24,863 nt of DNA from UBA1368 sp964563125. GTDB taxonomy: Bacteria > Bacillota > Syntrophomonadia > Syntrophomonadales > Syntrophomonadaceae. Positions 1-6,555 of the stretch are shown one piece after another (position 1 is the stretch's first letter; every line of letters begins with the position of its first letter). Below the pieces are notes generated by a model. That model searched no databases. It was given only the letters and a program-made list of their open reading frames with translations, and was not told the origin of the DNA. Both the position numbers and the translations under genes were made by a program. Location: contig CAZLVY010000029.1 of NCBI GenBank assembly GCA_964563125.1, positions 1-24,863 of the forward strand. The letters run 5' to 3'.

Positions 1-84
1 CAATAAAAATAATTAGTCAGGTATTATCTCTCCTCATCAGTTATAGAATGTACAGAATAGCTAAGCTGACAGGGGAGGTATTTT

Positions 85-723
85 TTGGCAGCTTTTAGTT
101 TCAATCCTAAACAGGAAAAATTATTTGCCCTCCTGGAGCAATTAGCTGAGAGCATATGTGAAGCCAGTTTAATAGTCAGCAAATTTGTGCTTGATTCAGC
201 TTGCCCGGAATATCAACTGCGTTTAATAAAAGCGGTAAAAAAGCGCGGCGATAAAATACTATTACTTTTGGACCAGCAAATCAGCCGTCAGTTTGTGCTG
301 CCTTTTGATCCCGAAGATGTTCTGGTTCTGGCCAGGGAATTAAACAATTGCCTGAACCAAATTGCGATTATTATGGAAAAGCTAATTATCTTCAAAGTTT
401 ATCCTCTAAAAGATCAGGATCTATTGGCTATGATAACCATATTAGATGATACAGTAAAAGAAATTTATCATGTAATAGTCAAGCTGCGTTATCTGGGCTC
501 AAAAAGGGAACAGATAATAAGAAAATGTGAGCAGATAAGCTATTACCGGGAATTAAGTAATTATTGTTATATAAGTGGTATAGGGTCTTTATTTGATAAG
601 GAAAATTTTAATGGGCCATATTTCCTGAAACTTAAAGAGATATACAGCCAGATGGAGCTTAGCCTTAACAGTTGTAGTAATGTGGGCAACACTGTTAAGG
701 AGATGACCGTAAAATATGTTTAG
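85..723 (+). CDS. DUF47 / PhoU-like phosphate-transport accessory protein
   Basis: This 212-residue all-helical protein has the length and helical pattern of the DUF47 (PhoU-like, YkaA/Pit-accessory) family, which regulates or assists PiT phosphate permeases at the inner membrane. The best match is the 'PFDPEDVLVLARELN' segment (about residues 73-87) and the C-terminal helix ending in 'VKYV'. The PiT permease starts inside its 3' end, which is the usual pairing for this family. The start is TTG at 85, preceded by GGGGAGG at about 71-78; no better start lies downstream. The acidic residues that form the metal sites in PhoU/DUF47 proteins look largely replaced (KKRGD, LNNCLN, SCSNVGN), so it may be a divergent or metal-free member. 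Family assignment is good; the mechanism is inferred. Confidence 0.8.
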   Translation: MAAFSFNPKQEKLFALLEQLAESICEASLIVSKFVLDSACPEYQLRLIKAVKKRGDKILLLLDQQISRQFVLPFDPEDVLVLARELNNCLNQIAIIMEKLIIFKVYPLKDQDLLAMITILDDTVKEIYHVIVKLRYLGSKREQIIRKCEQISYYRELSNYCYISGIGSLFDKENFNGPYFLKLKEIYSQMELSLNSCSNVGNTVKEMTVKYV

Positions 724-1708
724 CATGACACTGATTATGCTGGTAATTATTCTGGCACTTCTTTTTGATTACATAAACGGTTTCCATGATACAGCCAACG
801 CTATTGCCTCTGCCGTTGCGACTAAAGCACTGCCACCTGGTGTGGCTATAGTGATGGCAGCTATTTTGAATTTTTTGGGGGCCGTTACTGGTACTGCGGT
901 AGCTTCCACCATTGGACAAAGTATAGTAAATCCACGGCTAATAGATCCTCCGGTAATAATTGCTGCTTTGAGCGGAGCAATTATTTGGAATGTCTTTACC
1001 TGGTATTATGGCTTGCCCAGCAGTTCTTCTCATGCCTTGATTGGTGGATTGGCAGGCGGGGTTCTGATAAGCATGGGTCCTGATATAATAAACTGGCCTG
1101 GGTTTGGGAATATTTTTGCGGTTTTAACTTTAACCCCAATTGTTGCCTTATTTGCAGGTGGTCTTATGATGAGATTGCTGCTAATTCTTTTTAGCAATGC
1201 GCTGCCGGTCAGGACCAACAATTATTTTAGAAAACTGCAGATTGTTTCAGCTGCGATGGCATCATTTGCGCATGGCTCCAATGATGCTCAAAAGTCTATG
1301 GGCATAATAACCATGGTGTTAATTGGCGGCGGTTTATTAAACGATTTTATTGTTCCGTTATGGGTAAAAATAGCTTGTGCCAGTGCTATGGCATTTGGTA
1401 CTGCAGTTGGAGGATGGAAAATTATCAGGACTCTGAGCCGGCGAATATTCCGTATTAAGCCAGCTAATGGTTTTGCTGCTGATTTGACAGCTTCAATAAT
1501 AATTTATTACGCCAGTTTAATAGGTTTTCCGGTCAGTACTACGCATGTTATTTCATCGGCAATTATTGGAGTAGGGGCTTCCCAACGGATGAGAGGTGTA
1601 CGATGGAACGCAGCAATAAAAATAGCAGCTGCCTGGTTTATTACAATTCCTGCCGCTGCTCTTGCGGCTATAATAATTTATCTGGTAATAAGTGTTACTT
1701 TATTATAA
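716..1708 (+). CDS. pit: PiT family inorganic phosphate transporter
   Basis: This is a low-affinity phosphate permease (PiT/PHO-4 family) of the cytoplasmic membrane that imports metal-phosphate or phosphate with a cation. Its 330 residues are typical of the short bacterial/archaeal PiT proteins. The two inverted family signatures are visible: 'DYINGFHDTANA' from residue 18, and 'HGSNDAQKSMG' from residue 186. Several hydrophobic membrane spans surround them. ATG at 716 overlaps the last codons of the upstream DUF47 gene by 8 bases and has AGGAG at about 697-702, so the two are almost certainly translationally coupled. No Pho-box-like repeat is visible upstream. The family is certain; the ion specificity cannot be read from sequence. 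Confidence 0.95.
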   Translation: MFSMTLIMLVIILALLFDYINGFHDTANAIASAVATKALPPGVAIVMAAILNFLGAVTGTAVASTIGQSIVNPRLIDPPVIIAALSGAIIWNVFTWYYGLPSSSSHALIGGLAGGVLISMGPDIINWPGFGNIFAVLTLTPIVALFAGGLMMRLLLILFSNALPVRTNNYFRKLQIVSAAMASFAHGSNDAQKSMGIITMVLIGGGLLNDFIVPLWVKIACASAMAFGTAVGGWKIIRTLSRRIFRIKPANGFAADLTASIIIYYASLIGFPVSTTHVISSAIIGVGASQRMRGVRWNAAIKIAAAWFITIPAAALAAIIIYLVISVTLL

Positions 1709-1731
1709 AATAATGTTAAGTTTCATATTAT

Positions 1732-1760
1732 TTGCTAATTGTTTCACATGAAGGTAAAAT
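1732..1760 (+). promoter_or_regulatory. Probable sigma-A promoter of rex
   Basis: TTGCTA (1732-1737), a 17-base spacer and TAAAAT (1755-1760) lie 38 bases before the rex start. The -10 matches 5 of 6 consensus positions and the -35 matches 4 of 6. The spacer contains TTCACATGAA (1743-1752), an imperfect inverted repeat that could be an operator. Rex often regulates itself, but the match to the classical Rex site (TTGTGAA-N4-TTCACAA) is only partial. No clear terminator separates it from the permease gene upstream. Confidence 0.5.
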
Positions 1761-1798
1761 AATATTAGGAAGTTATTTCATATAAAGGAGTTGGGAGC

Positions 1799-2428
1799 TT
1801 GAAAGCTTATAAAATTCCTGAAGCAACTGTAATGAGGCTCTCTGTTTACTCGCGATATCTCCATCAATTAATAGATGACGGCGTTAAATCAGTCTCGTCT
1901 GATGAAATTGCCAGAGCTGTTGGAGTAAGTTCAGCTCAGGTCCGAAAAGATTTGGCTTACTTTGGGGAATTCGGTACCCGGGGGGTTGGCTACAAAGTAG
2001 ACGAATTATACGGGCATCTAATGAAAATTTTAGGACTTGACCGCAGATGGAATACTATCTTAATCGGAGCGGGAAAACTTGGCTCCGCACTTGCTTTGTA
2101 TCAAGGATTCAATAACAGAGGCTTTATTATCAGTGCCATATTAGATGCTAATCCGGATACGATTGGAACTAAATTAGGTGATGTCGAGGTTGAATCACTG
2201 GATATGTTGGCACAGCGGGTAGAGGAAAATGATATTACTATAGGTGTAGTTACCGTGCCGGCTGCAGCAGCTCAAGATGTAACCGATAAACTGATTGACG
2301 CAGGAGTAAAAGCAATTCTTAATTTCTCACCACGGGTTATCAAGGTTCCTAACAAAATCATACTGAGGAATGTAGATCTGTCAGTTAACCTGGAAGTTTT
2401 AAGTTTTAATATTAATTTTAGCAAATAA
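1799..2428 (+). CDS. rex: Redox-sensing transcriptional repressor Rex
   Basis: Rex senses the NADH/NAD+ ratio and represses fermentation and respiration genes when NAD+ dominates. The 209-residue length is exactly that of the family. An N-terminal winged helix (about residues 1-80, with 'SSDEIARAVGVSSAQVRKDLAYFGEFGTRG') is followed by a Rossmann fold with the glycine-rich loop GAGKLG at residues 90-95. The C-terminal part carries the usual domain-swapped helix region. The start is TTG at 1799 behind AAGGAG (about 1784-1789). It has its own promoter and is followed by a small hairpin terminator, so it is probably monocistronic. It is a plausible regulator of redox genes such as the flavodiiron protein in this window, but no clear Rex box was seen there. 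Confidence 0.95.
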   Translation: MKAYKIPEATVMRLSVYSRYLHQLIDDGVKSVSSDEIARAVGVSSAQVRKDLAYFGEFGTRGVGYKVDELYGHLMKILGLDRRWNTILIGAGKLGSALALYQGFNNRGFIISAILDANPDTIGTKLGDVEVESLDMLAQRVEENDITIGVVTVPAAAAQDVTDKLIDAGVKAILNFSPRVIKVPNKIILRNVDLSVNLEVLSFNINFSK

Positions 2429-2472
2429 TATATAGTATTATACATACCAGCATAGGGGGAGACTCTTTTCAC

Positions 2473-2490
2473 AAAGGGTTTCCCTTTTTT
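2473..2490 (+). terminator. Short intrinsic terminator after rex
   Basis: AAAGGG (2473-2478), loop TTT and CCCTTT (2482-2487) form a perfect 6-bp stem that runs into further T residues (to 2490). GGGGAG at about 2456-2461 could pair with TTTCCC as an alternative, longer hairpin. It sits 45 bases after the rex stop and just before a new promoter, as expected for a transcription-unit boundary. Confidence 0.5.
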
Positions 2491-2497
2491 CACCGCC

Positions 2498-2526
2498 TTG
2501 TTTTTGTCCTGATAGAGTGCTAAAAT
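2498..2526 (+). promoter_or_regulatory. Probable sigma-A promoter of the DUF4321-maf-radC-mre operon
   Basis: TTGTTT (2498-2503), a 17-base spacer and TAAAAT (2521-2526; 5 of 6 to consensus) predict a start near 2533. That is between the rex terminator and the ribosome binding site of the next gene. It also argues that translation begins at the TTG at 2559 and not at upstream in-frame codons. Confidence 0.5.
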
Positions 2527-2558
2527 TTAAACAAATGTCTTTTTCAGGAGGAAGAATT

Positions 2559-2825
2559 TTGGCTTATAAATCACGCAGTACGGCTTCTTGGCCGGTGTTA
2601 TTATTGTTATTAGTTCTGGGAGGCATAATTGGTTCTGCTTTAGGACAAGTAATCACTGGAATATGGCCGGCAGTTAATTTTTGGGGACAAGTGTATAGTA
2701 TTGGATTACCGGTGTTTACACTCGATTTGCAAGTATTTACCTTTAGTTTAGGGTTTATGTTGCATATAAGCCTTTTTACCATTTTAGGCTTTATTCTGGC
2801 TTATTTTGCCTATAGAAAAATCTAA
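2559..2825 (+). CDS. DUF4321 small membrane protein
   Basis: This 88-residue protein has a short polar N terminus and two hydrophobic spans: about residues 12-33 ('WPVLLLLLVLGGIIGSALG') and 62-85. They are separated by a loop with 'WPAVNFWGQ'. This layout and the position directly before maf match the DUF4321 family of Clostridia, whose function is unknown. TTG at 2559 is the best start, because AGGAGG (2546-2551) lies 7 bases upstream; in-frame codons from 2517 would overlap the -10 element. By position it could be linked to the morphogenesis operon, but nothing in the sequence shows a mechanism. Confidence 0.75.
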   Translation: MAYKSRSTASWPVLLLLLVLGGIIGSALGQVITGIWPAVNFWGQVYSIGLPVFTLDLQVFTFSLGFMLHISLFTILGFILAYFAYRKI

Positions 2826-2839
2826 AATGAGGGTAGAAG

Positions 2840-3418
2840 TTGACGAAAATTATTTTAGCATCTGAATCTCCGCGCCGCAAACAATTACTGGAAACATTAG
2901 GAATTATTTTTATTTGTATAAGACCAGAAATAGTCGAAGAAATTAAGAGCGGAGAATCTGCCCGGCAAACAGCAGAGAGATTAGCCCGGCAAAAAGCTGA
3001 GGCTATTGATATTTTAGATGCAGATAGTCTCATTATAGCTGCTGATACGGTAGTGTTTTGCGCCGGGAAGATACTAGGCAAGCCAAATAATGAAGAGGAA
3101 GCTTACGAAATGCTTTCTTTATTAAGCGGCAAAAGTCATGAGGTAATTTCTGCAGTTTGTTTAAAAAAAGGATTTAACGAATCTGAGGTTCAAAGTGAAA
3201 TAACCACAGTGCTTTTTCGTAATCTATCCCAGGAGGAGATATTAGGTTATATAGCTACCGGAGAGCCATTTGACAAAGCCGGTGCCTATGGAATTCAGGG
3301 CAAAGGCTCGGTATTGGTTACCCGCATTGAAGGTTGTTATTTCAACGTAGTTGGTCTGCCACTGAGCAGACTGTATGAAATGCTCAAAAAACAGAATATA
3401 GAGGTGCTGGGGGTGTAG
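2840..3418 (+). CDS. maf: Maf nucleoside triphosphate pyrophosphatase (YhdE-like)
   Basis: Maf proteins hydrolyse non-canonical or pyrimidine NTPs to the monophosphate and have been linked to septum control. The 192 residues carry the N-terminal signature 'ASESPRRKQLLETLG' (residues 7-21), 'IIAADTVV' around residue 65, and the late motif 'EPFDKAGAYGIQG' (about residues 142-154). The late motif is typical of the YhdE (dTTP/UTP) group. The TTG start at 2840 follows GAGGGT with short spacing. Gene order maf-radC-mreB is the classical Firmicutes arrangement, and radC begins 2 bases after this stop codon, so the two are cotranscribed. Substrate preference is inferred from family. Confidence 0.93.
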   Translation: MTKIILASESPRRKQLLETLGIIFICIRPEIVEEIKSGESARQTAERLARQKAEAIDILDADSLIIAADTVVFCAGKILGKPNNEEEAYEMLSLLSGKSHEVISAVCLKKGFNESEVQSEITTVLFRNLSQEEILGYIATGEPFDKAGAYGIQGKGSVLVTRIEGCYFNVVGLPLSRLYEMLKKQNIEVLGV

Positions 3419-3420
3419 GG

Positions 3421-4116
3421 TTGTCAAGTGATTATAGTATATCTATAAAGGACATGCCTGAAAGTATGCGCCCAAGAGAAAAGTTAATCGCCGGCGGCGA
3501 GAATAATTTGAGTGAAACAGAATTACTGGCAATAATTATCGGTAATGGTACTACCAAATTAAGCGCTCTGGAATTAGCTCAGCAAATACTAGCCCAACAT
3601 AGCAGTTTACGTTTTCTAAAAGAGGCCAGCCTGGAAGAACTTATGGAACATAGAGGTATTGGCCCTGCCAAAGCAGTTAACATTAAAGCAGCCATCGAAA
3701 TAGGTCGGCGGATTTCTCTTGATATCAGGGATAAAAAGTCAATAAAATCGCCTGAAGATGTGAAAAATATGGTTATGGAAGATATGCGCTATTTAGACCG
3801 CGAATATTTCCGCGTTATGTATTTAGACCGTAAAGGTGGCCTGCTCAGTATGGAAGACGTGTCAATCGGCGGTTTACATAGTGCACTGGTTCATCCGCGG
3901 GAAGTATTTAAACCAGCTATAAAAAAAAGTGCAGCCTCGGTAATACTTATCCATAATCATCCCAGTGGTGATCCTAATCCAAGTAAAGAGGATTTAGAGC
4001 TAACTGATAATTTGATTAAGGCTGGCAAACTTATAGGCATAGATGTTCTTGATCACATAGTTATTGGTGAATCTACTTATTGTAGTATGAGGAGCAACAG
4101 TTTAATTCAGTTTTAA
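3421..4116 (+). CDS. radC: RadC / UPF0758 JAB-domain protein
   Basis: RadC-family proteins have an N-terminal helix-hairpin-helix region, here 'HRGIGPAKAVNIKAA' around residues 77-91, and a C-terminal JAB/MPN metalloprotease-like domain. The JAMM motif H-x-H-x10-D is intact: H178, H180 and D191 in 'HNHPSGDPNPSKED'. The 231-residue length is normal. TTG at 3421 is 3 bases after the maf stop codon; no ATG near the start fits better. Despite the name, a role in DNA repair is not established, and the true substrate of the family is unknown. It lies between maf and mreB as in Bacillus subtilis (ysxA). Confidence 0.93.
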   Translation: MSSDYSISIKDMPESMRPREKLIAGGENNLSETELLAIIIGNGTTKLSALELAQQILAQHSSLRFLKEASLEELMEHRGIGPAKAVNIKAAIEIGRRISLDIRDKKSIKSPEDVKNMVMEDMRYLDREYFRVMYLDRKGGLLSMEDVSIGGLHSALVHPREVFKPAIKKSAASVILIHNHPSGDPNPSKEDLELTDNLIKAGKLIGIDVLDHIVIGESTYCSMRSNSLIQF

Positions 4117-4131
4117 GGAGGCAGTTTAAAA

Positions 4132-5154
4132 GTGGTTTTTGGAAAAGATTTAGGCATAGATTTAGGTACTGCTAATACATTAGTTTATATGAAAGGTAAA
4201 GGAATCGTTGTAGTTGAACCATCAGTAGTTGCAATTCAAAGTGACACTGGTAAGGTCCTGGCAGTTGGTGAAGAGGCAAAACAGATGATTGGCAGAACAC
4301 CGGGTAACATAGTTGCTATCAGACCAATGAAAGATGGAGTAATAGCTGATTTTGATATTACCCAGGCAATGCTGAAGCATTTTATTACCAGGGCTTTAGG
4401 ACAAAATGTACCTTTTATGAGACCCCGGATAGTTATTTCCATACCCACCGGTTGTACAACCGTGGAAGAAAGAGCAGTCAGGGAGGCAGCTTTACAGGGT
4501 GGAGCGAAAGAAGCCTACTTAATTGAAGAGCCAATGGCGGCGGCAATTGGTGCGGGACTCCCTGTTCATGAGCCTACCGGCAATCTTATCGTTGACATTG
4601 GCGGTGGTACAACAGAAGTTGCGGTTATTTCGCTGGGAGGTGTAGTAACTGCCAAATCAGTGCGGGTAGCAGGAGACAGTATGGATGAAGCTATCATCGG
4701 TCATTTGAAAAAGAACTATAACCTTTTAATTGGCGAGAGAACTGCTGAAGATATAAAAATATCGATTGGTTCTGCACTATGGCAGGGGCCTGAAGAATTT
4801 TATGAAGTAAGAGGCAGAGACCTGGTTTCTGGCTTACCCAAAACAATAAAGATTACCTCAACTGAAATTCAACTGGCTTTAAAAGAAACAGTTTTCCAAA
4901 TTATCGAAGGAGTAAAGGTGTGTCTGGAAAAATCTCCACCAGAATTAGCTTCAGATATAATTGACCGTGGTATTATAATGGCTGGTGGTGGAGCTTTATT
5001 AAGAGGACTCGATATACTGCTCAGTCAGGAGATTCATTTACCAGTTTATATAGCCGAAGATCCTTTGGAAGCAGTTGCAAAAGGAACCGGCAAAGTACTG
5101 GAAAACATTGAGTTATTAAAAAGAATAATAGTACCGGTTAAGAGATCATTTTAG
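4132..5154 (+). CDS. mreB: Rod shape-determining actin homologue MreB
   Basis: MreB forms membrane-associated filaments that direct the elongation machinery. The 340 residues contain the actin-fold nucleotide motifs: 'GIDLGTANTLVY' (phosphate 1, residues 8-19), 'DIGGGTTEVAVI' (phosphate 2, about residues 155-166) and 'GGGALLRGLD' (adenosine motif, about residues 286-295). The start is GTG at 4132 with AAGGAGG about 10 bases upstream. It is followed 12 bases later by mreC, giving the standard mreBCD order. Length and motifs are those of canonical MreB rather than Mbl or MreBH paralogues, but position is the main argument for that. Confidence 0.98.
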   Translation: MVFGKDLGIDLGTANTLVYMKGKGIVVVEPSVVAIQSDTGKVLAVGEEAKQMIGRTPGNIVAIRPMKDGVIADFDITQAMLKHFITRALGQNVPFMRPRIVISIPTGCTTVEERAVREAALQGGAKEAYLIEEPMAAAIGAGLPVHEPTGNLIVDIGGGTTEVAVISLGGVVTAKSVRVAGDSMDEAIIGHLKKNYNLLIGERTAEDIKISIGSALWQGPEEFYEVRGRDLVSGLPKTIKITSTEIQLALKETVFQIIEGVKVCLEKSPPELASDIIDRGIIMAGGGALLRGLDILLSQEIHLPVYIAEDPLEAVAKGTGKVLENIELLKRIIVPVKRSF

Positions 5155-5166
5155 TGGGAGAGTATT

Positions 5167-6045
5167 GTGCCTGGATTGTTTAAAAACAAGGTATTCTGGC
5201 TAGGTATCATAGCTTTAATCATTACATTTAGTTTAATTAACATGACATCATCGGAACGGGAAAATATTACCCTGCTGGAAAGACTAATCAGGGATACTTA
5301 TGCACCGCTGCAAAGCAGGGTTACTGAAATGCGCGATTATTTAGGCGGCCCGAGAAGTATCTTTAGCCAGAAGCAGGAACTCAACGAAAAAATTGCCCGG
5401 CAGGATAAAGAAGTAGCCCGACTGAATCTGGAAAATCAGAAATTAAGGGAATTTGAAGCCGAGGTTAAGAGACTCAGAACCTTAGTGAACTTTCAAGCTA
5501 ATAATATTGAAAAATATGATCTTAGTCCGGCACGGGTTATTGCCCGTAGTCCCAACAACTGGTTTGAAACGGTGATAATAGATAAAGGGTCCATGGATGG
5601 TATCAGTAAAAATATGGCGGTAATCACTCCCAGGGGACTGGTAGGCAGGGTAGGCAGTGTAAGTGAGCATACTTCCCAGGTTAACTTGATTACTGACCGT
5701 GAAATAGCAGTAGGTGCTACTTTGCAAAGATCCCGGGACACCAGCGGGGTCGTTGAAGGTATGGTGGAGGGCAATTTACTAAAAATGATAAATATTCCCT
5801 ATTATGCATCTGTAAAACCCGATGATATTGTAATTACCTCGGGTCTTTCTGAAGTATTCCCCAAGGGAATTGATATAGGTGTTATCTACGAAGTAAATAC
5901 TGAGCCCAATGGTTTATTATTATCAGCTACGGTAATTCCTACTGTAGATTTTTCAAAGCTAGAAGAAGTAATGGTGATTATTAATTACAAACCTGCCTCT
6001 GAAGAAATGCAAGTGACGGAAGAACCAAAGACGGAAGAGGAGTAA
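5167..6045 (+). CDS. mreC: Rod shape-determining protein MreC
   Basis: MreC is a bitopic membrane protein that links cytoplasmic MreB to PBP2 and RodA outside. Seen here: one N-terminal transmembrane span (about residues 8-26), a coiled coil (about residues 60-108, rich in E, K, L and R) and the beta-rich MreC core ('VIARSPNNWFETVIIDKGSMDGI', about residues 123-145). The acidic C-terminal tail ends in repeated Glu. The start is GTG at 5167, 12 bases after mreB, with GGGAGAG just upstream. The 292-residue length is usual. Confidence 0.97.
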   Translation: MPGLFKNKVFWLGIIALIITFSLINMTSSERENITLLERLIRDTYAPLQSRVTEMRDYLGGPRSIFSQKQELNEKIARQDKEVARLNLENQKLREFEAEVKRLRTLVNFQANNIEKYDLSPARVIARSPNNWFETVIIDKGSMDGISKNMAVITPRGLVGRVGSVSEHTSQVNLITDREIAVGATLQRSRDTSGVVEGMVEGNLLKMINIPYYASVKPDDIVITSGLSEVFPKGIDIGVIYEVNTEPNGLLLSATVIPTVDFSKLEEVMVIINYKPASEEMQVTEEPKTEEE

Positions 6046-6050
6046 TTCGC

Positions 6051-6554
6051 TTGCGCTATTTAATTCATTTCTTGTTACCCTTTTTTGCGGTTTTTTTACA
6101 ATCAACTGTATTTGGCTTTTACAGTATCAAAGGTACATTGCCAGATATGGTACTTGTTTTTGTAGTTTTCTTTTCCATAGCCAATGGGGCAGCTAAAGGG
6201 ACAGTTTACGGTTTTTTATGTGGACTCTTGGAGGATTTATATCTGGGGCGTTTTATCGGCATAAATGCTATATCTAAAGCTCTGACAGGTTATATGGTAG
6301 GCAAATTACAGGGCGGGTTTTTTCGGGAAAACGTTATGGTCGGGGCTATAGCAGTAGTACTGGGTACTTTGCTTAATGCCGCTGCTTTACTGGTATTAAG
6401 CCGAATTGCTTTTCCTTCTTTTCATATCGATACGCAGTTTGCTTTGGGAGTATTTTATCAGATTATTTATAATGTTATTCTGGCTGCACCGCTGTATGGA
6501 TGGTATTACAGGTCTTCACACATTGGACTGCTAAGATTATCAAGGGAGAAATAA
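6051..6554 (+). CDS. mreD: Rod shape-determining protein MreD
   Basis: MreD is the integral membrane partner in the elongasome. The 167-residue product is almost entirely hydrophobic, with about five to six spans. It contains the family-typical 'GTLPDMVLVFVVFFSIANG' region near residues 28-46 and 'GFLCGLLEDLY' near residues 54-64. The start is TTG at 6051, 5 bases after the mreC stop codon, with GAGGAG at the end of mreC serving as ribosome binding site. PBP2 follows immediately, so mreBCD and PBP2 form one unit. Confidence 0.95.
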   Translation: MRYLIHFLLPFFAVFLQSTVFGFYSIKGTLPDMVLVFVVFFSIANGAAKGTVYGFLCGLLEDLYLGRFIGINAISKALTGYMVGKLQGGFFRENVMVGAIAVVLGTLLNAAALLVLSRIAFPSFHIDTQFALGVFYQIIYNVILAAPLYGWYYRSSHIGLLRLSREK

Positions 6555-6555
6555 T

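Noticed and set aside
1..84. Upstream gene or promoter at the left edge
   Set aside because: No reading frame of note; TATAGA at 42-47 lacks a fitting -35 box, so only the ribosome binding site before 85 is supported.
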